Shown here in pieces: positions 41,441-47,729 of a stretch of DNA of 47,729 bases. Below the pieces are notes generated by a model. The model made no database searches. It saw only the letters and a list, made by a program, of their open reading frames with translations, and was not told where the DNA came from. The stretch lies in NCBI GenBank assembly GCA_004554245.1, contig SFND01000022.1:1-47729 (forward strand), written 5' to 3'. The DNA comes from Oribacterium sp. Lineage in GTDB: Bacteria; Bacillota_A; Clostridia; Lachnospirales; Lachnospiraceae. A program made the translations under genes and the position numbers. Position 1 is the stretch's first letter; each line of letters starts with the position of its first letter.

Positions 41441-42546
41441 TCGTTCGTCGTCAGTCCGTAGTGCGTGATATCGTTCCAGTGTCTTCGCAGGACAATGTCG
41501 GCGGTAAGGTCGGTGTTGTTGTAGGCGATAGACCATTGCGTGTTGCTCGTGATATCTTCGGGATCTGGCTCCTGCGAGGCTGCAATCAGAGCCGCCCATA
41601 CGGTATCGTCCATATAATTTCCGCTTTGCTGTTCAAATACATCTAATACGGCATCATAACGTTCTCTGCCGTGACCGTAAATACCGTTTTTCTGATTCGG
41701 CAGCACCTTTTCTTTGTATAAGCCGTAAAAGTTTGTTATGGCGTTTATCGGCGTTGCGACAAACTCACGCGCTTTGCTCTCGCAGTCGTATTCGATCACT
41801 CTGCCGTCGCCTGTGGCATCGGTGATATAGAAATGATAATCCCTGCCGCTCGAAGCAAACATATCGTATTGCCTGAGAAGCTCAACCGCCTCCTCCGTGC
41901 TTGCCGCCCGATCCAGCACCAGGCGGATTGCAAGCGTGGTCGCGATGACGGGCTTCCCCGTATCCTGATGTACAGGCTCACTGTCAAGCGTCAGGACAGC
42001 GATGGATACGCCCTTTTCATTTATTCCGTCGAGGCAGATGAACGGAGCAGTCAGGGTTGCGAGCCTTTTTTGCATGCTTTCGTCAGGGGCATTTGCCGAT
42101 ATATTATCGAGTGCCGCGCAGGCGACCGATTTATACCCGCCCTTTGGAGTGCAATAAACAAGCATGCCCGAGCTGTCATTCTTGAAATCGTAGTTGCGCC
42201 CCATATGGACATCGCCGTCGGTGTCAGTCAGCGTAAACGCCGTGCAGCCGAAGTCGGGAACCTTGATACTCACGGGGAGCATCGGAAGCGCCTCGTTCAG
42301 AATGGCATCGATCATCGTCTGATTATCGGTAATGCCGTAATTAATGACGTCGTCAAGGCTGTAATTGTATTTTACATCCATTCGGTAAAGGTTGTACCCA
42401 TCGTCATAACTGGTCAGCTTCTCTATGCTGCCAGCTGTTTGAAAACGGGTAAAATACACGCCCGTAAACACAAGCACGCCAGCGAGTAAAACGGCAAGAA
42501 CCGCACCCAATGAGATCAATGTGATTTTAAGCGGCTTTTTCATCAT
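41434..42546 (-). CDS. Membrane-anchored linear amide C-N hydrolase (choloylglycine hydrolase/Ntn family)
   Basis: 370 residues, minus strand. One TM segment (about 9-31, ISLGAVLAVLLAGVLVF) suggests an extracytoplasmic anchored enzyme. Residues 99-120 carry the Ntn nucleophile in DFGCTAFTLTDTDGDVHMGR (Cys101) with the family's GRNYDF; FICLDGINEKGVSIAVL and AITNFYGLYK also fit. Relatives hydrolyse penicillin V, bile-salt amides or acyl-homoserine lactones; here autoproteolysis would have to remove about 100 residues to expose Cys101. Substrate unknown. GGAAAG precedes the tandem ATGs at 42546 and 42543. It is flanked by an inverted pair of terminator repeats, suggesting insertion as a cassette. 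Confidence 0.8.
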   Translation of the reverse strand: MMKKPLKITLISLGAVLAVLLAGVLVFTGVYFTRFQTAGSIEKLTSYDDGYNLYRMDVKYNYSLDDVINYGITDNQTMIDAILNEALPMLPVSIKVPDFGCTAFTLTDTDGDVHMGRNYDFKNDSSGMLVYCTPKGGYKSVACAALDNISANAPDESMQKRLATLTAPFICLDGINEKGVSIAVLTLDSEPVHQDTGKPVIATTLAIRLVLDRAASTEEAVELLRQYDMFASSGRDYHFYITDATGDGRVIEYDCESKAREFVATPINAITNFYGLYKEKVLPNQKNGIYGHGRERYDAVLDVFEQQSGNYMDDTVWAALIAASQEPDPEDITSNTQWSIAYNNTDLTADIVLRRHWNDITHYGLTTNET

Positions 42547-42744
42547 ATTCTTTCCTTTCCGCCGTCTCCGGCAGGGCGTTCACATCCAATCGCTGTAGAT
42601 AGATGCGCTCACAGTTCCATAAAAAGTATACCATATCCTAAAGGAAGTTTACGGCTTGAACCCTCGTTTTAAAACATTTTTTGCGAAGCGGCATCAGGTC
42701 AGAGATAATTTTTTCTTTATAATATGAGAATTTCGTTCCGTGTA

Positions 42745-42816
42745 GCATGTACAGGAGTGGTTCTGAAATCTGGTGAATGTGTAATCCAACAGCATAGGGC
42801 TTCGGCTCTATGCTGT
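42745..42816. repeat. Hairpin repeat, copy 1 (C(TTCG)G loop)
   Basis: ACAGCATAGGGC/GTC-type stem: ACAGCATAG (42789-42797) with CTATGCTGT (42808-42816), extended inward to a C(TTCG)G tetraloop. The 45 bp before the stem (GAGTGGTTCTGAAATCTGGT...) resemble those before the hairpin at 43911, so the repeat unit is about 70 bp. 42547-42744 otherwise shows no gene. Confidence 0.65.
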
Positions 42817-42834
42817 CCCTGTGTCTTTTTCGTT

Positions 42835-42863
42835 TTGACACAAGAGAAAAAGCGTGTTAAGAT
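42835..42863 (+). promoter_or_regulatory. Promoter of the candidate antitoxin RNA
   Basis: Consensus TTGACA (42835-42840), exactly 17 nt, TAAGAT (42858-42863). No protein frame follows; transcription would run into the 3' end of the toxin gene on the other strand. Confidence 0.7.
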
Positions 42864-42869
42864 GAAACT

Positions 42870-42960
42870 ACAAAAGGTGCTACCGATAGACGGTTAGTCC
42901 GCATACTAATTTGATAAAATAATCGCCTCAGTTTAGCAGACTAGGGGGCGATTATTTTTT
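42870..42960 (+). ncRNA. Candidate antisense antitoxin RNA of the type I module
   Basis: About 90 nt from the predicted start to a terminator: AATAATCGCC (42919-42928) paired with GGCGATTATT (42947-42956), then T residues. Its 3' end overlaps the toxin stop and 3' UTR, so it is antisense to the toxin mRNA there. Its 5' segment (42875-42900) matches the toxin mRNA leader rather than complementing it. Confidence 0.55.
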
Positions 42961-43143
42961 GTGTGATTTATGACCTAGTGTATAGCCAAGCTCAAAGCAG
43001 GTTAAGCCGAAGCTTAATACAGCAATGAGACTTTCAATGGTTAACATTGGCACCCCTCCTTTACAAAAGATTTTGTCTATGTAATCAGAGGGTCACAGTC
43101 CCTCTGTCGAAGGACTAACCGCCTACCGTATATGATAGCACCT
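42875..43143. repeat. Inverted repeat bracketing the type I toxin module
   Basis: AGGTGCTACCGATAGACGG-TTAGTCC (42875-42900) and the reverse complement of 43112-43143 (AGGTGCTATCATATACGG, then TAGGCGGTTAGTCC) are close matches. Each arm lies at the expected 5' end of one of the two convergent transcripts. Confidence 0.75.
42952..43047 (-). CDS. Putative holin-like toxin, 31 residues (type I toxin)
   Basis: Minus strand, ATG at 43047-43045, TAA at 42954-42952; too short for most gene finders. The peptide starts MLTIESLIAVLSFGLTCFEL and ends in LGHKSHKK: a single hydrophobic helix with a basic tail, as in the putative holin-like toxin family of Firmicutes, small membrane peptides held silent by an antisense RNA. 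A strong AAAGGAGGGG (about 43052-43061) precedes the ATG. The mRNA 5' region has two hairpins (AGTCC/GGACT; AGAGGG/CCCTCT at 43087-43105). Convergent promoter and shared terminator region at 42835-42960 supply the antitoxin. Confidence 0.8.
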   Translation of the reverse strand: MLTIESLIAVLSFGLTCFELGYTLGHKSHKK

Positions 43144-43146
43144 TCT

Positions 43147-43178
43147 ATTATACTACCATAAAGCAAACACATGTTCAA
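43147..43178 (-). promoter_or_regulatory. Candidate toxin-mRNA promoter
   Basis: On the minus strand TTGAAC (43178-43173) with either TAGTAT (43155-43150, 17-nt spacer) or a perfect TATAAT (43152-43147, 20-nt spacer). The toxin leader would be about 95 nt. Confidence 0.5.
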
Positions 43179-43223
43179 GTTATGGGATATAAAACAACCA
43201 TATAAAAAATGCATAAAATAATC

Positions 43224-43243
43224 TTAATAGGGTCATACCCTAT
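43224..43243. repeat. Degenerate REP-like unit
   Basis: TTAATAGGGTCATACCCTAT: the GGGGTCAGACCCC unit with compensating changes at both ends (AGGGT...ACCCT), keeping the palindrome. Confidence 0.45.
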
Positions 43244-43305
43244 AAACCAGCGTCAGGTGCTATCATGAGCATAACGAAAAAATAGAATGTAAGGAGTCTA
43301 GTATA

Positions 43306-43845
43306 ATGAAGAAAAAAGTATTGATCATTTCCTCGAGTCCGCGTCAGGGCGGCAATTCTGAAACGCTTGCGGCGTCCTTTGCGAGAGGCGCGCAGGAGGC
43401 CGGGCACCTGGTAGAGACAGTGTATCTGCGGGAAAAGCAGATTGGTTTCTGCAATGGCTGCTTTGCCTGCCTCAAGCTCGGTCGCTGCGTGATCAATGAT
43501 GATGCCGTGGACATCGTCGCCAGAATGCACGATGCCGATGTGCTGGTGTTTGCTACCCCTGTCTACTATTACTGTGTAAGCGGTCAGCTGAAGACCATAC
43601 TGGACCGCGCCAATCCGCTGTATGATACCGATTATACATTCAGAAAAGCCTACCTGCTCGCAACTGCAGCAGAGGACGCAGCGGAGACCTTCGAGGGCAC
43701 CGAGAAGGCTGTCCAGGGCTGGGTCGACTGCTTCCCACGCTGCACACTGGCCGGCACGGTGTTCGCTGGCGGCGTAAACGAAGTCGGCGATATCGCCGGT
43801 CGCCCAGCATTGGATCAGGCGTACCAGATGGGCAGTGATATCTGA
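43306..43845 (+). CDS. NAD(P)H-dependent FMN reductase (flavodoxin-like family)
   Basis: 179 residues. Flavodoxin-fold FMN phosphate loop SSSPRQGGNSETLAASFARG (10-29), the CNGCFACLKLGRC cysteine cluster (about 49-61) characteristic of this NAD(P)H oxidoreductase/iron-sulfur-flavoprotein-like group, and FATPVYYYCVSGQLKTILDR. It likely reduces flavins, quinones or metals; physiological acceptor unknown. AAGGAG lies 11 nt before the ATG. The gene stands alone, followed by a hairpin repeat (43871-43938). Confidence 0.92.
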   Translation: MKKKVLIISSSPRQGGNSETLAASFARGAQEAGHLVETVYLREKQIGFCNGCFACLKLGRCVINDDAVDIVARMHDADVLVFATPVYYYCVSGQLKTILDRANPLYDTDYTFRKAYLLATAAEDAAETFEGTEKAVQGWVDCFPRCTLAGTVFAGGVNEVGDIAGRPALDQAYQMGSDI

Positions 43846-43870
43846 CGCCTGGTCGTTCCCGCCGTGTAAC

Positions 43871-43938
43871 TTGAACATGAGTTGTTCTAAAATCTGATAC
43901 ATTTGATCACACAGCATAGAGCTTTGGCTCTATGCTGT
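43871..43938. repeat. Hairpin repeat, copy 2 (possible terminator)
   Basis: ACAGCATAGAGC (43911-43922), loop TTTG, GCTCTATGCTGT (43927-43938): a perfect 12-bp stem. Related to 42745-42816 over about 70 bp, with compensating stem changes (GGGC/GGCTC versus GAGC/GCTC). It follows the flavin reductase stop at 43845. Confidence 0.7.
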
Positions 43939-44040
43939 TATCGGCGATTTGACTGCTAATTCCAGAGAAGAATTGCCGGAATATGTAGAACGTAGTTATC
44001 ACGAAGCTTAAAGTACAACGTCCCTGAGAAATAATTAAGG

Positions 44041-44508
44041 ATGATTAAAAATATGATGAAAGTATTATTCGTTTGCCACGGCAACATCTGTCGCAGTGTT
44101 TCTGCGCAGTACATTTTTCAGGATCTGGTGAACCGGCGGGGGCTGGCATCGGAGTTTGTGATCGATTCAGCGGCGACGTCGACGGAGGAGATCGGGAATA
44201 CGATTTATCCGCCGATGAAGGCGGCGCTGGAGCGGAGGGGTGTGCCGGTCGGTACGCATCGGGCGCGGCAGCTGAAGCGCTCGGATTACGAGGCGTATGA
44301 TCTTCTGATCGGGATGGATGAGGAGAATATGTTCTATATGAAGCGCATCCTCGGGGAGGATCCGGAGGGGAAGATTCATTATCTCATGGAGTACTCCGGT
44401 CGCCCGGACGAGATCATCGACGATCCGTGGTACACGCGGAAGTTCGATGCGTGCGCAGCACAGATCGCGGAGGGATGTGAAGGACTGCTGGCGAAGACAT
44501 TGGCCTGA
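44041..44508 (+). CDS. Low-molecular-weight protein-tyrosine-phosphatase
   Basis: 155 residues (ATGs at 44053 and 44056 are alternative starts giving 151 or 150). The phosphate-binding loop VCHGNICRS holds the catalytic Cys and Arg; the general acid is in DDPWY. In Gram-positives such enzymes act on tyrosine kinases of capsule synthesis or on protein-arginine phosphate; the target here is not readable, and no kinase gene is adjacent. Weak AAGG before 44041. GC-rich codon use again matches the core genome, so the accessory region starts after it. Confidence 0.93.
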   Translation: MIKNMMKVLFVCHGNICRSVSAQYIFQDLVNRRGLASEFVIDSAATSTEEIGNTIYPPMKAALERRGVPVGTHRARQLKRSDYEAYDLLIGMDEENMFYMKRILGEDPEGKIHYLMEYSGRPDEIIDDPWYTRKFDACAAQIAEGCEGLLAKTLA

Positions 44509-44618
44509 TGCTAGATGATGTGTAAGACAGAAGAACTGGTTGTGGCATTTTGTCCTAGAAAGTAATTTGTGCAATTTTTGCACGAGTTGCCGATAACGAA
44601 AAAACGACGAACAACAGA

Positions 44619-44645
44619 AGCCTGCCAGAATCACTCCAGCAGGCT
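44619..44645. other. Hairpin between the phosphatase gene and the GNAT fragment
   Basis: AGCCTGC (44619-44625) pairs with GCAGGCT (44639-44645). No T run follows on the plus strand. It lies at the GC-rich to AT-rich transition. Confidence 0.4.
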
Positions 44646-44669
44646 GGATACTTATGACAGTTTACGGAG

Positions 44670-44873
44670 TTGACAGAAATAAACTTAGAACTTATTCTAA
44701 TGTCCGAAAATGACATTGCTGAATTTAAGAAAAATGTACAGTGTGCATTTCAAAAAGGATTTGAAGATGTGTTTGGTAAATGTGAAGAAACGATTCTTCC
44801 AGAAAAGGACATAGACCAATCCTTAAATGATAAAGCGGTAATTGAACAGAGTTTGAAGAGAAAAAACGTATGA
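44670..44873 (+). pseudogene. N-terminal fragment of a GNAT acetyltransferase
   Basis: The 67-codon frame (TTG start at 44670) reads MSENDIAEFKKNVQCAFQKG then FEDVFGKCEETILPEKDIDQ, which I recognise as the first third of a small Firmicutes GNAT protein of about 140 residues. It diverges after QSLND, just where the acetyl-CoA-binding core should begin, and stops at 44873. The stop overlaps the ATG of the GGDEF gene (ATGA), so the junction created an apparent coupling. No enzymatic activity is expected. Confidence 0.65.
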
Positions 44874-46504
44874 ATCAAATTGTTTCGTTGTTTATGTTTA
44901 GTCGTTGTGATTATGAGAAAGTAAAACAGGATGTATGGGAAGAAAACTGGAAAGCCATGCGACTGTATTCTGTTGTGGCGCTTGTTGCCTTTGGAGTCAT
45001 AACGCTGGTGAGTGTGTTTTCTCTGAGTATCAGAAAATATGAATGGGTGTATCTGGTCTATACGTTCCTTTCTTTGGTCTATTTTTGCATTTCTCGTTGT
45101 CAAATTAGAAGCTTCTTGGGGAAAAAACTGGTTGTATACAGCTTTTTTGCCGCGCTGCTGCTGTTCGGCATTATTACGGGAACGCTGATTGCACCGGAGG
45201 AGCTCACTGTTAACTACATTGTGTTCATACTGGCAGCGCCGCTGCTGTTTACCGCCAGAACGGCGGTCATGAACGGGCTGATTCTGAGCAGTATGCTGCT
45301 CTATATCGGACTTGCTTTCTTTGCGCAGCACACCCCAATTCTATCCAAAAACCTAGTGAATGTTATTCTGTACGGGGTGCTGAGTATGTTTCTGACTGCC
45401 ACGATGATGCGAAGCAAGTTCCAGAGAATCCTGTACCATAAGGAAATGGAAACGTTGGAAGTCAGCAAGCGCGAATCGCAGGAACGAATCCTGAATTACG
45501 AGAGATTCCTCACGGACATGGTTCGGTATGCCGCTTCAGAAGAAAATCCGGACAAAGTACTGAATCAACTGGTGGAGTATATCGGACAGCGTGTGACCGC
45601 CGATCGAGCGTACATCTTTGAACAGAATGACCGCGGAACGTTTGACAACACCTACGAGTGGTGCAAAGCGGGCGTATCCAAAGAAAAAGATAACTTGCAG
45701 GATGTGCCGTATGAAGGCATCATTGAAGCGTGGTTTGCACAATATCAAGAATCCAACAATGTCATCATCCATGACATTGAAGAATGCAAAAAAACAAGCG
45801 AAGCCATCTATGAACGGCTGAAACCTCAGGGTGTCAATACCCTTGTGACAGGGCCAATCAAAATCAACGGCAAGATGGTCGGATTCTACGGTGTGGACAA
45901 TTCTCCCGAAGAGAAATTGCATGAGATCTCGAATCTGATAGATATGATCGAGTTTATGATCTCTTTTATGATAAGACTGCGCGATAATGCAGATGCACTG
46001 GAGCACAGTGCATTATATGACCAGCTCACAGATTGTAAAAACAGAAAAGCACTGGATTGGGCGTACACAGAAAAGCTGGAGAAGTACTTTCCCCTGGCGG
46101 TTGTCATGTGCGACCTAAATGGCCTAAAGGAAATAAATGACCAAAAGGGACATGACGCCGGTGATAAATTCATTGTGCAGACCGCACAGACGCTGAAATC
46201 TGTGTTCGGAAAGCGTCATGTGTATCGGCTTGGCGGAGATGAGTTCATTGCGGTTCTGCCAAACATCACACATCCGGCGTTTCAGAAACTACTGGAAACG
46301 GCAAAAAGCCAACTGGGTGTTACCGCGTCCCTCGGTACGACGATAAGCGGCACAAAGGACACGGATTTTGAGTCGCTTCTGAAAGCCGCAGATGCGGAAA
46401 TGTATGAAAACAAGAAGCAATACTACATCGTGACAGGAAAAGAGCGCGTTGATATCTCTTTTTTCGTGAAAGAAAAGACTACTCTGCAATTGTCCATAAA
46501 ATGA
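44870..46504 (+). CDS. Membrane GGDEF diguanylate cyclase with GAF-like domain
   Basis: 544 residues. Six or so TM segments (about 30-185), a GAF-like domain (about 215-380, ADRAYIFEQNDRGTFDN and GPIKINGKMVGFYGVDN), and a GGDEF domain with intact GGDEF at 455-459 (YRLGGDEFIAVL). It should make c-di-GMP. No RxxD inhibitory site precedes the motif. AT-rich codon use and location point to acquisition. The last 19 or so residues (DISFFVKEKTTLQLSIK) are encoded by the att-like repeat, so the native C-terminus was replaced, just after the conserved GGDEF helix (ADAEMYENKKQ). The start overlaps the stop of the GNAT fragment. Confidence 0.88.
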   Translation: MNQIVSLFMFSRCDYEKVKQDVWEENWKAMRLYSVVALVAFGVITLVSVFSLSIRKYEWVYLVYTFLSLVYFCISRCQIRSFLGKKLVVYSFFAALLLFGIITGTLIAPEELTVNYIVFILAAPLLFTARTAVMNGLILSSMLLYIGLAFFAQHTPILSKNLVNVILYGVLSMFLTATMMRSKFQRILYHKEMETLEVSKRESQERILNYERFLTDMVRYAASEENPDKVLNQLVEYIGQRVTADRAYIFEQNDRGTFDNTYEWCKAGVSKEKDNLQDVPYEGIIEAWFAQYQESNNVIIHDIEECKKTSEAIYERLKPQGVNTLVTGPIKINGKMVGFYGVDNSPEEKLHEISNLIDMIEFMISFMIRLRDNADALEHSALYDQLTDCKNRKALDWAYTEKLEKYFPLAVVMCDLNGLKEINDQKGHDAGDKFIVQTAQTLKSVFGKRHVYRLGGDEFIAVLPNITHPAFQKLLETAKSQLGVTASLGTTISGTKDTDFESLLKAADAEMYENKKQYYIVTGKERVDISFFVKEKTTLQLSIK

Positions 46505-46615
46505 AGAGTAGCCTGATCCAATGCCCGGATGGAGGGTGATGCATCTCCTGTATTTAGGGGGTGCATTAGGGGGTGCAATCGTTTCCTTGTATCAAAATGG
46601 TGGTTGCAATGAACC
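46447..46615 (+). repeat. att-like mobile-element end, copy 2
   Basis: Matches 829-999 in the same orientation, including the hairpin (AGACTACTCT/AGAGTAGCCT, with compensating change), the GGTGCATTAGGGGGTGCA motif and the final TTGTATCAAAATGGTGGTT. It keeps the comM-like ATGGTGGTTGCAATGAACC, but the reading into comM stops there and unrelated DNA follows. Confidence 0.75.
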
Positions 46616-46784
46616 TCCAAAGTTATAGTTTCGCACTTACTATTCTACAAATCCCTCGCAGAGATTCCTCGTAAAATACCCCTTCATATAACAACGGACA
46701 GTTTATTGGGATTTGTCCGGGATTAAACAGGATTTTTCTTGTTCTCGTTTTGATTTGATACGTCTGCAACTATCGTTTCCACAT

Positions 46785-46825
46785 AAAAAAGGCTGCTTGG
46801 CATTGCCGCCTTGCAGTCTTTTTAT
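46785..46825. terminator. Bidirectional terminator-like hairpin
   Basis: AAAAAAGGCTGC (46785-46796) with GCAGTCTTTTTAT (46813-46825). It could end transcription of minus-strand remnants to the right. 46616-46784 shows no gene. Confidence 0.6.
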
Positions 46826-46862
46826 CTCACTATTCAATTCATTTGGTCGCACGGCAATCGAC

Positions 46863-46950
46863 ATTATTCTAAGGACGAGAACAGCTTTCCGTCAATACTT
46901 AGAACATCATCCATCGGAATCTTCACGCCGTCCTGCATGGTGATTTGCCG
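46863..46950 (-). pseudogene. C-terminal fragment of an unidentified protein
   Basis: On the minus strand ARQITMQDGVKIPMDDVLSI followed by DGKLFSSLE and TAA at 46865-46863. It reads like the end of a real protein but is too short to name. Upstream it abuts the NifX-like fragment in another frame. Confidence 0.35.
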
Positions 46951-47066
46951 TGCTGCATCAGGAAGCCTGCCAGTGCGCCGTGACCGCTGCCGTTGGTATC
47001 AACAACTTCCGCATGCGTGACTTTGCCGTCCGCAGATTCATAAAGCTTGAACTGTTCGTTCGGAGT
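46941..47066 (-). pseudogene. Fragment of a NifX/NifB-type dinitrogenase iron-molybdenum cofactor-binding protein
   Basis: On the minus strand TPNEQFKLYESADGKVTHAE continues with VVDTNGSGHGALAGFL, a close match to the conserved centre of the small NifX-like proteins of anaerobes (HFGHTEQF...VVDTNGSGHGALAGFL). A stop codon lies just upstream and the frame is lost after MQHGKS, so about 40 of an expected 110-120 residues remain. Confidence 0.6.
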
Positions 47067-47349
47067 CGAAAGCTACATGTGAGCTATGGGGATTTTCCCG
47101 TTTGTAAGCAGCGTTTGAAGTGCCGGCTGTGTTTTCCTGCTCAGTCGGCAAAACGGCGCAGAACGCAAACAAAGGCCGATTTTCACCTTTTTCTGCCGCC
47201 GTTTAGCAGCCACTCTGTAAGGCATCGTTTGCCGTTGTTGGGTTATCCGTTATCGGGAAAATCCACGCACCAATTAAGCAATTACAAAAGAAAGAACTAC
47301 TGGATCTATAAATTATCCATCTATTTTCTTGACTTGATACGAAGGGCCT
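47067..47349. other. No gene recognised
   Basis: Mixed-composition DNA between the NifX-like fragment and tnpV. Frames present are short and unlike known proteins, with no ribosome sites; probably decayed mobile-element DNA. Confidence 0.5.
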
Positions 47350-47727
47350 TTATGTATAGATTACTTGATGATAGACAGTTTCGGATGCACGGTCTCGGCA
47401 GGAGTTCATCCGCCTGACCCATTTCATTTGGTCGCTGGCTTTCAGCGTTTCCGTAATGCCCTCAGCATCTGCCATTTGTTTTACCAGCCGAAGAAAAAGC
47501 TCCTCCGCCTGCCGGTCAATATCCGCAAGATAGGCGTTCAATTCACCGCTGGTCAGCAGGTTGGCATAGTGCACACGGTGATGCTCCTTGAGATAGCGGA
47601 GATGCCGCTGCCCCCATATCCCGATTGGCGGATCTCCCTCCGGCTCATCATCCCCGGCAATCAGATAATAGTCTCCAACCAGCTCATACTTCAGGCCCGT
47701 GCGTTCATCAGTAATGTACTTGTCCAT
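47350..47727 (-). CDS. tnpV: Transposon-encoded protein TnpV
   Basis: 125 residues on the minus strand, apparently complete, starting 3 bases from the window edge, so its ribosome site is outside. The motif GIWGQRHLRYLKEHHRVHYA followed by NLLTSGELNAYLADIDRQAEE is diagnostic of TnpV, a small protein of Tn4451/Tn5397-like and related clostridial mobilisable elements. Its function is unproven. It marks the right end of the window as part of a mobile element. Confidence 0.9.
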   Translation of the reverse strand: MDKYITDERTGLKYELVGDYYLIAGDDEPEGDPPIGIWGQRHLRYLKEHHRVHYANLLTSGELNAYLADIDRQAEELFLRLVKQMADAEGITETLKASDQMKWVRRMNSCRDRASETVYHQVIYT

Positions 47728-47729
47728 CA

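Noticed and set aside
42638..42841. 67-codon minus-strand frame
   Set aside because: Lies on the hairpin repeat also found at 43871-43938 and on the antitoxin promoter; the partner copy gives a different, interrupted translation.
7930..44505. Apparent enrichment of GCCAATG/CATTGGC across genes
   Set aside because: About ten occurrences in 47.7 kb is within about twice the number expected for a 7-mer on both strands; not convincing.
1..47729. CRISPR arrays, tRNA and rRNA genes
   Set aside because: No regularly spaced identical repeats with unique spacers, and no tRNA cloverleaf or rRNA signature was recognised; tandem repeats at 20353 and 39017 have no spacers.

Overview
The window looks like chromosomal DNA from a moderately GC-rich member of the Firmicutes, class Clostridia, most likely Lachnospiraceae. 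The evidence is a PolC-type replicase, the order rpsB-tsf and pyrH-frr-uppS-cdsA-dxr-rseP-polC, a DUF1846 protein, a TnpV-type transposon protein and a holin-like type I toxin. Genus and species cannot be read from the sequence. GC-rich codon use runs through the core. The ends (about 1-985 and 44.5-47.7 kb) and some islets (33.7-33.9, 40.2-41.4, 42.6-43.3 kb) are AT-richer and look accessory.

Layout. 1-999: right end of a mobile element (acetyltransferase tail, helix-turn-helix/zinc-ribbon regulator, terminator, att-like end) abutting a 5'-truncated comM. 1.5-6.8 kb: dprA, topA, then rpsB and tsf with a strong promoter, a structured rpsB leader and terminators. 6.8-19.6 kb: a block lying between tsf and pyrH, which are adjacent in many Firmicutes. 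It holds truA, an L,D-transpeptidase, a patatin, a dihydrouridine synthase, a FliB-like methylase, a GGDEF-EAL receptor, an RsmH-type methyltransferase, DUF1846 and a degenerate HypF/Kae1-like protein. Every transcription-unit boundary from 6.8 to 16.3 kb carries a copy of a roughly 190-235-nt imperfect palindrome. 19.6-31.7 kb: pyrH-frr-uppS-cdsA-dxr-rseP-ispG-polC (translation recycling, undecaprenyl and CDP-lipid precursors, two MEP-pathway enzymes, site-2 protease, replicase). 31.7-38.4 kb: tyrA, then a cupin regulator divergent from a dipeptide epimerase/DUF819 transporter/CocE-type peptidase operon that looks like peptide scavenging. 38.6-41.4 kb: redox and peroxide cluster trxA-trxB-bcp-yaaA. 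41.4-44.5 kb: membrane-anchored Ntn amidase, an unlisted 31-residue type I toxin with a candidate antisense RNA, a flavin reductase and a low-molecular-weight phosphatase. 44.6-47.7 kb: mobile-element debris (truncated GNAT, GGDEF protein, second att-like repeat, NifX-like fragment, tnpV).

The most unusual observation is the palindrome family at 6817-6897, 9596-9816, 12055-12242 and 16029-16262. Stem segments differ completely between copies while pairing is preserved, and the internal-loop motifs are conserved. That pattern suggests a selected hairpin, possibly an undescribed structured RNA acting at 3' ends. Also notable are the type I toxin module with matching leaders on both transcripts, the direct att-like repeats that bracket 45 kb of core chromosome, the structured rpsB leader, a triple hairpin before rseP, and a stand-alone HypF-like protein that has lost its metal-binding histidines. 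All coordinates and motifs come from reading the sequence; no database search was run.
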